Part shown: in pieces, positions 5,749 to 7,930 of the stretch
Layout of the letters: each line of letters opens with the position of its first letter
Numbering within the stretch: position 1 is the first letter of the stretch
Source: Clostridia bacterium
Lineage (GTDB): Bacteria; Bacillota; DSM-521; Neomoorellales; Neomoorellaceae
Length of the DNA: 7,930 nucleotides
Assembly: GCA_030445875.1 (NCBI GenBank)
Contig: JASUSX010000095.1
Span: 1 to 7,930, forward strand
Direction of reading: 5' to 3'
Translations under genes and position numbers: made by a program
The notes under the pieces: model-generated
The model's database searches: none
What the model was told of the DNA's origin: nothing
What the model saw: only the letters and a program-made list of their open reading frames with translations

Positions 5749-7852
5749 CCTTAAGGTCGCCGAGGAAGCCTACCAGTTCGCCGCTGCTGCCCACCAGGGG
5801 CAGAAACGGCGCTCCGGGGAAGACTATATTACCCATCCTTTGGAAGTGGCCGCTATCCTGGCCGAATTGCAGCTCGATGTGGTGACCATCGCGGCAGCCC
5901 TCCTCCATGATGTGGTGGAGGATACCCCTGTCAGCCTGGATACCATTAGGGAGATCTTTGGCGAAGAGATAGCCCTGCTGGTCGACGGCGTCACCAAACT
6001 GAGCCGCCTGGAATGTAAGACCAAGGAAGAACAGCAGGCGGAGACCCTGCGTAAGATGTTCCTGGCCATGGCCCAGGATATCCGGGTGATCCTGATTAAG
6101 CTGGCCGACCGCCTCCATAATATGCGGACCCTGAAGCATCACCCGCCGGAGAAACAGCAGGAGATCGCCCGGGAGACCCTGGAGATCTTCGCTCCCTTGG
6201 CCCACCGCCTGGGTATCTTTCGCCTCAAATGGGAGCTGGAGGACCAGGCCCTGCGCTACCTTGAACCGGAGCGTTACTATGAGCTGGTCAACAGCATCAA
6301 CATGAAGCGCCGGGAACGGGAAGAATATATCCAGCAGGTCGTTAACATCCTGGCGGCCAAGCTGGAGGAGAGCGGGCTTAAAGCCGACATCAAGGGCCGG
6401 CCCAAGCATTTTTATAGTATTTATAACAAAATGGTCAAGCAGGGCAAGGAATTAAACGAGGTCTATGACCTCATAGCCGTACGGGTAATAGTGGAATCCG
6501 TCAAGGATTGCTATGCCGTCCTGGGGCTTATCCACGCCTTGTGGAAGCCCATCCCCGGGCGCTTTAAGGATTATATCGCCATGCCCAAGCCCAATATGTA
6601 CCAGTCCCTGCACACCACGGTGATCGGCCCTAACGGCGATCCCTTTGAGATCCAAATCCGGACCTGGGAGATGCACCGTACGGCCGAGTACGGCATTGCC
6701 GCCCACTGGCGTTACAAAGAGGGCGGCGGCAATTCGGATCCCGAATTTGAACAGAAGCTTACCTGGCTGCGCCAGCTTCTAGACTGGCAGCGCGAGATGC
6801 GCGACCCCAGGGAGTTTATGGAGTCCCTGAAAATCGACCTCTTTTCCGACCGCGTCTATGTCTTTACTCCCCGGGGGGATGTGGTGGAACTGCCGGCCGG
6901 CTCGGTCCCCATTGATTTCGCCTACCGCGTGCATACTGATGTAGGCCACCGCTGTACCGGGGCGCGGGTCAACGGCCGCATTGTACCCCTGGACTACCGC
7001 TTAAAGACCGGGGATATTGTCGAGGTTATAACCACCAAGGGGAGCCGCCCCAGCCGGGACTGGCTGCACCTGGTGAAAACCTCCCAGGCCAAAAATCGCA
7101 TCCGCCAGTGGTTCCGGAAAGAGGAACGGGAGAAAAACCTGGCCCGGGGCCGGGAGATGTTAGAGAAGGAGTGTCAGAAACAGGGCCTGGAACCGGAAGA
7201 GATATTAAAACCCGGTTTGCTCCAGGAAGCAGCCCGCAAATACAACCTGGCCGGGGTTGACGACCTGTATGTCATGGTGGGGGATGGGGTCATTACCCCC
7301 TTCCAGTTGGTGGGCCGGCTGCGGGGTGAGGAAGAGGCCCCCTCCCCGGCGGAGGTTGTTAAAACAACTATTAAACCCTGGAGCAGCTATGGCAAACCTT
7401 CCCACGGCGTAAGGGTAATGGGTATGGACGACCTGGACATTCGCCTGGCCCACTGTTGTAACCCCCTGCCTGGGGATGCCATCGTGGGCTATATTACCAG
7501 GGGCCGGGGCGTGAGTGTGCACCGGGCCGATTGTCCCAATATTAACCACCATCGCGAAACAGAGGGGGAGCGCATTATTGAGGTGGCCTGGGATGGGGCG
7601 GATGAGGCCACCTACCAGGTGCATATCGAGGCCCTGGCCCTGGACCGGCCTAACCTGGCCCTCGACATTATGGCGGCTGTGGCCGACACTAAGACCATTG
7701 TCAATTCCATCCACGCCCGCGCCACCAGGAACGACCAGGCCTTGGTAGACTTGAAGATCGAGATCCGGAGCCTGGAGCACCTTAATTATATTATGGATAA
7801 AATCCGCCGTATCCGCGACGTGATGGACGTCAAACGGGTGGTACCGGGGTAG
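5696..7852 (+). CDS. rel: Bifunctional (p)ppGpp synthetase/hydrolase Rel
   Basis: This long RelA/SpoT homologue makes (p)ppGpp from ATP and GDP/GTP on starved ribosomes and also hydrolyses it. Its 718 residues match the family length. The HD hydrolase domain (about 20-165) retains H47, HDVVEDT at 71-77 and LADRLHNMRTL at 136-146, so hydrolysis should be intact. The synthetase domain (about 225-340) has GRPKHFYSIYNKM (234-246), D258, YQSLHTTV (302-309) and E318 in EIQIR. The substrate loop reads RFKD (289-292), the RxKD form of bifunctional Rel rather than the ExDD of monofunctional RelA. TGS lies at 383-448, a helical region follows, the Cys-containing HCCNPLPGD region is at 586-594 and ACT at about 638-718. 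The start ATG follows GGGAGGTG and lies 53 bp inside recJ, suggesting coupled expression. The gene name relA is often used in Firmicutes. Confidence 0.97.
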   Translation: MDLQELEQQIKSYQPGVSLKVAEEAYQFAAAAHQGQKRRSGEDYITHPLEVAAILAELQLDVVTIAAALLHDVVEDTPVSLDTIREIFGEEIALLVDGVTKLSRLECKTKEEQQAETLRKMFLAMAQDIRVILIKLADRLHNMRTLKHHPPEKQQEIARETLEIFAPLAHRLGIFRLKWELEDQALRYLEPERYYELVNSINMKRREREEYIQQVVNILAAKLEESGLKADIKGRPKHFYSIYNKMVKQGKELNEVYDLIAVRVIVESVKDCYAVLGLIHALWKPIPGRFKDYIAMPKPNMYQSLHTTVIGPNGDPFEIQIRTWEMHRTAEYGIAAHWRYKEGGGNSDPEFEQKLTWLRQLLDWQREMRDPREFMESLKIDLFSDRVYVFTPRGDVVELPAGSVPIDFAYRVHTDVGHRCTGARVNGRIVPLDYRLKTGDIVEVITTKGSRPSRDWLHLVKTSQAKNRIRQWFRKEEREKNLARGREMLEKECQKQGLEPEEILKPGLLQEAARKYNLAGVDDLYVMVGDGVITPFQLVGRLRGEEEAPSPAEVVKTTIKPWSSYGKPSHGVRVMGMDDLDIRLAHCCNPLPGDAIVGYITRGRGVSVHRADCPNINHHRETEGERIIEVAWDGADEATYQVHIEALALDRPNLALDIMAAVADTKTIVNSIHARATRNDQALVDLKIEIRSLEHLNYIMDKIRRIRDVMDVKRVVPG

Positions 7853-7917
7853 CCAAGGGAGAGACGGTTTTTCCCGCGGCCGGTGCTGGCCTGGCGGTAG
7901 TATTGATCTGCTTTTTG

Positions 7918-7926
7918 TGCTAAACT
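7918..7926 (+). promoter_or_regulatory. Possible extended -10 promoter for the gene beyond the window
   Basis: TGC followed by TAAACT matches an extended -10 element (TGnTAnnnT). No good -35 lies at 16-18 nt; TTGATC at 7903-7908 is only 12 nt away. The 78 bp after rel hold no gene start and no convincing hairpin with a T-run, so the next gene may be read both from rel and from here. In Firmicutes that gene is often dtd (D-aminoacyl-tRNA deacylase), but it is not visible. Confidence 0.25.
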
Positions 7927-7930
7927 GGAA

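Noticed and set aside
5477..6409. Long minus-strand open frame of 310 codons
   Set aside because: It is antisense to the well-conserved recJ end and rel start. The long frame reflects GC-rich codon use, and its translation shows no family motif.
7853..7917. Intrinsic terminator after rel
   Set aside because: GGGA and TCCC at 7858-7875 give only a 4-bp stem, and no stable GC stem is followed by a T-run.

Overview
The window reads as a contig end from a moderately GC-rich Gram-positive anaerobe of the Clostridia. The proteins and overall style resemble Moorella and related thermophilic acetogens, but that placement is an inference from remembered family resemblance. All supported genes lie on the + strand.

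Left end (1-920). The first 13 bases match the 3' end of the standard Illumina sequencing adapter, so they are probably not genomic. Next comes the middle of an M20 peptidase/amidohydrolase gene whose homology stops near 377. About 220 bp of visibly AT-richer, unrecognised DNA follows. It joins at about 595-598 to the last 79 codons of a glutamate dehydrogenase gene. Two unrelated genes are therefore broken on either side of one foreign-looking stretch, which means either a real deletion/insertion scar or a chimeric assembly. A small hydrophobic membrane protein of unknown function follows (921-1409).

Middle (1410-2857). A well-formed sigma-A type promoter at 1420-1448 precedes a leader of about 110 nt. 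The leader can form a compact H-type pseudoknot followed one base later by a hairpin with a U-tract. It leads into a cation diffusion facilitator (metal efflux) gene with a cysteine-rich tail. This arrangement looks like a small metal-responsive riboswitch or attenuator that I cannot assign to a known class, and it is the most interesting item here. A LapA-domain membrane protein follows.

Right part (2854-7852). recJ (single-strand DNA exonuclease with a long C-terminal extension) and rel (bifunctional (p)ppGpp synthetase/hydrolase) are tightly packed. recJ starts on a TTG overlapping the lapA stop, and rel starts 53 bp inside recJ behind a near-perfect Shine-Dalgarno. The order lapA-recJ-rel matches the conserved Firmicutes neighbourhood, except that apt, usually between recJ and rel, is absent. 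The genes from 1567 to 7852 could form one operon joining metal homeostasis, DNA repair and the stringent response. The final 78 bp carry no gene but may hold an extended -10 promoter for the next one.
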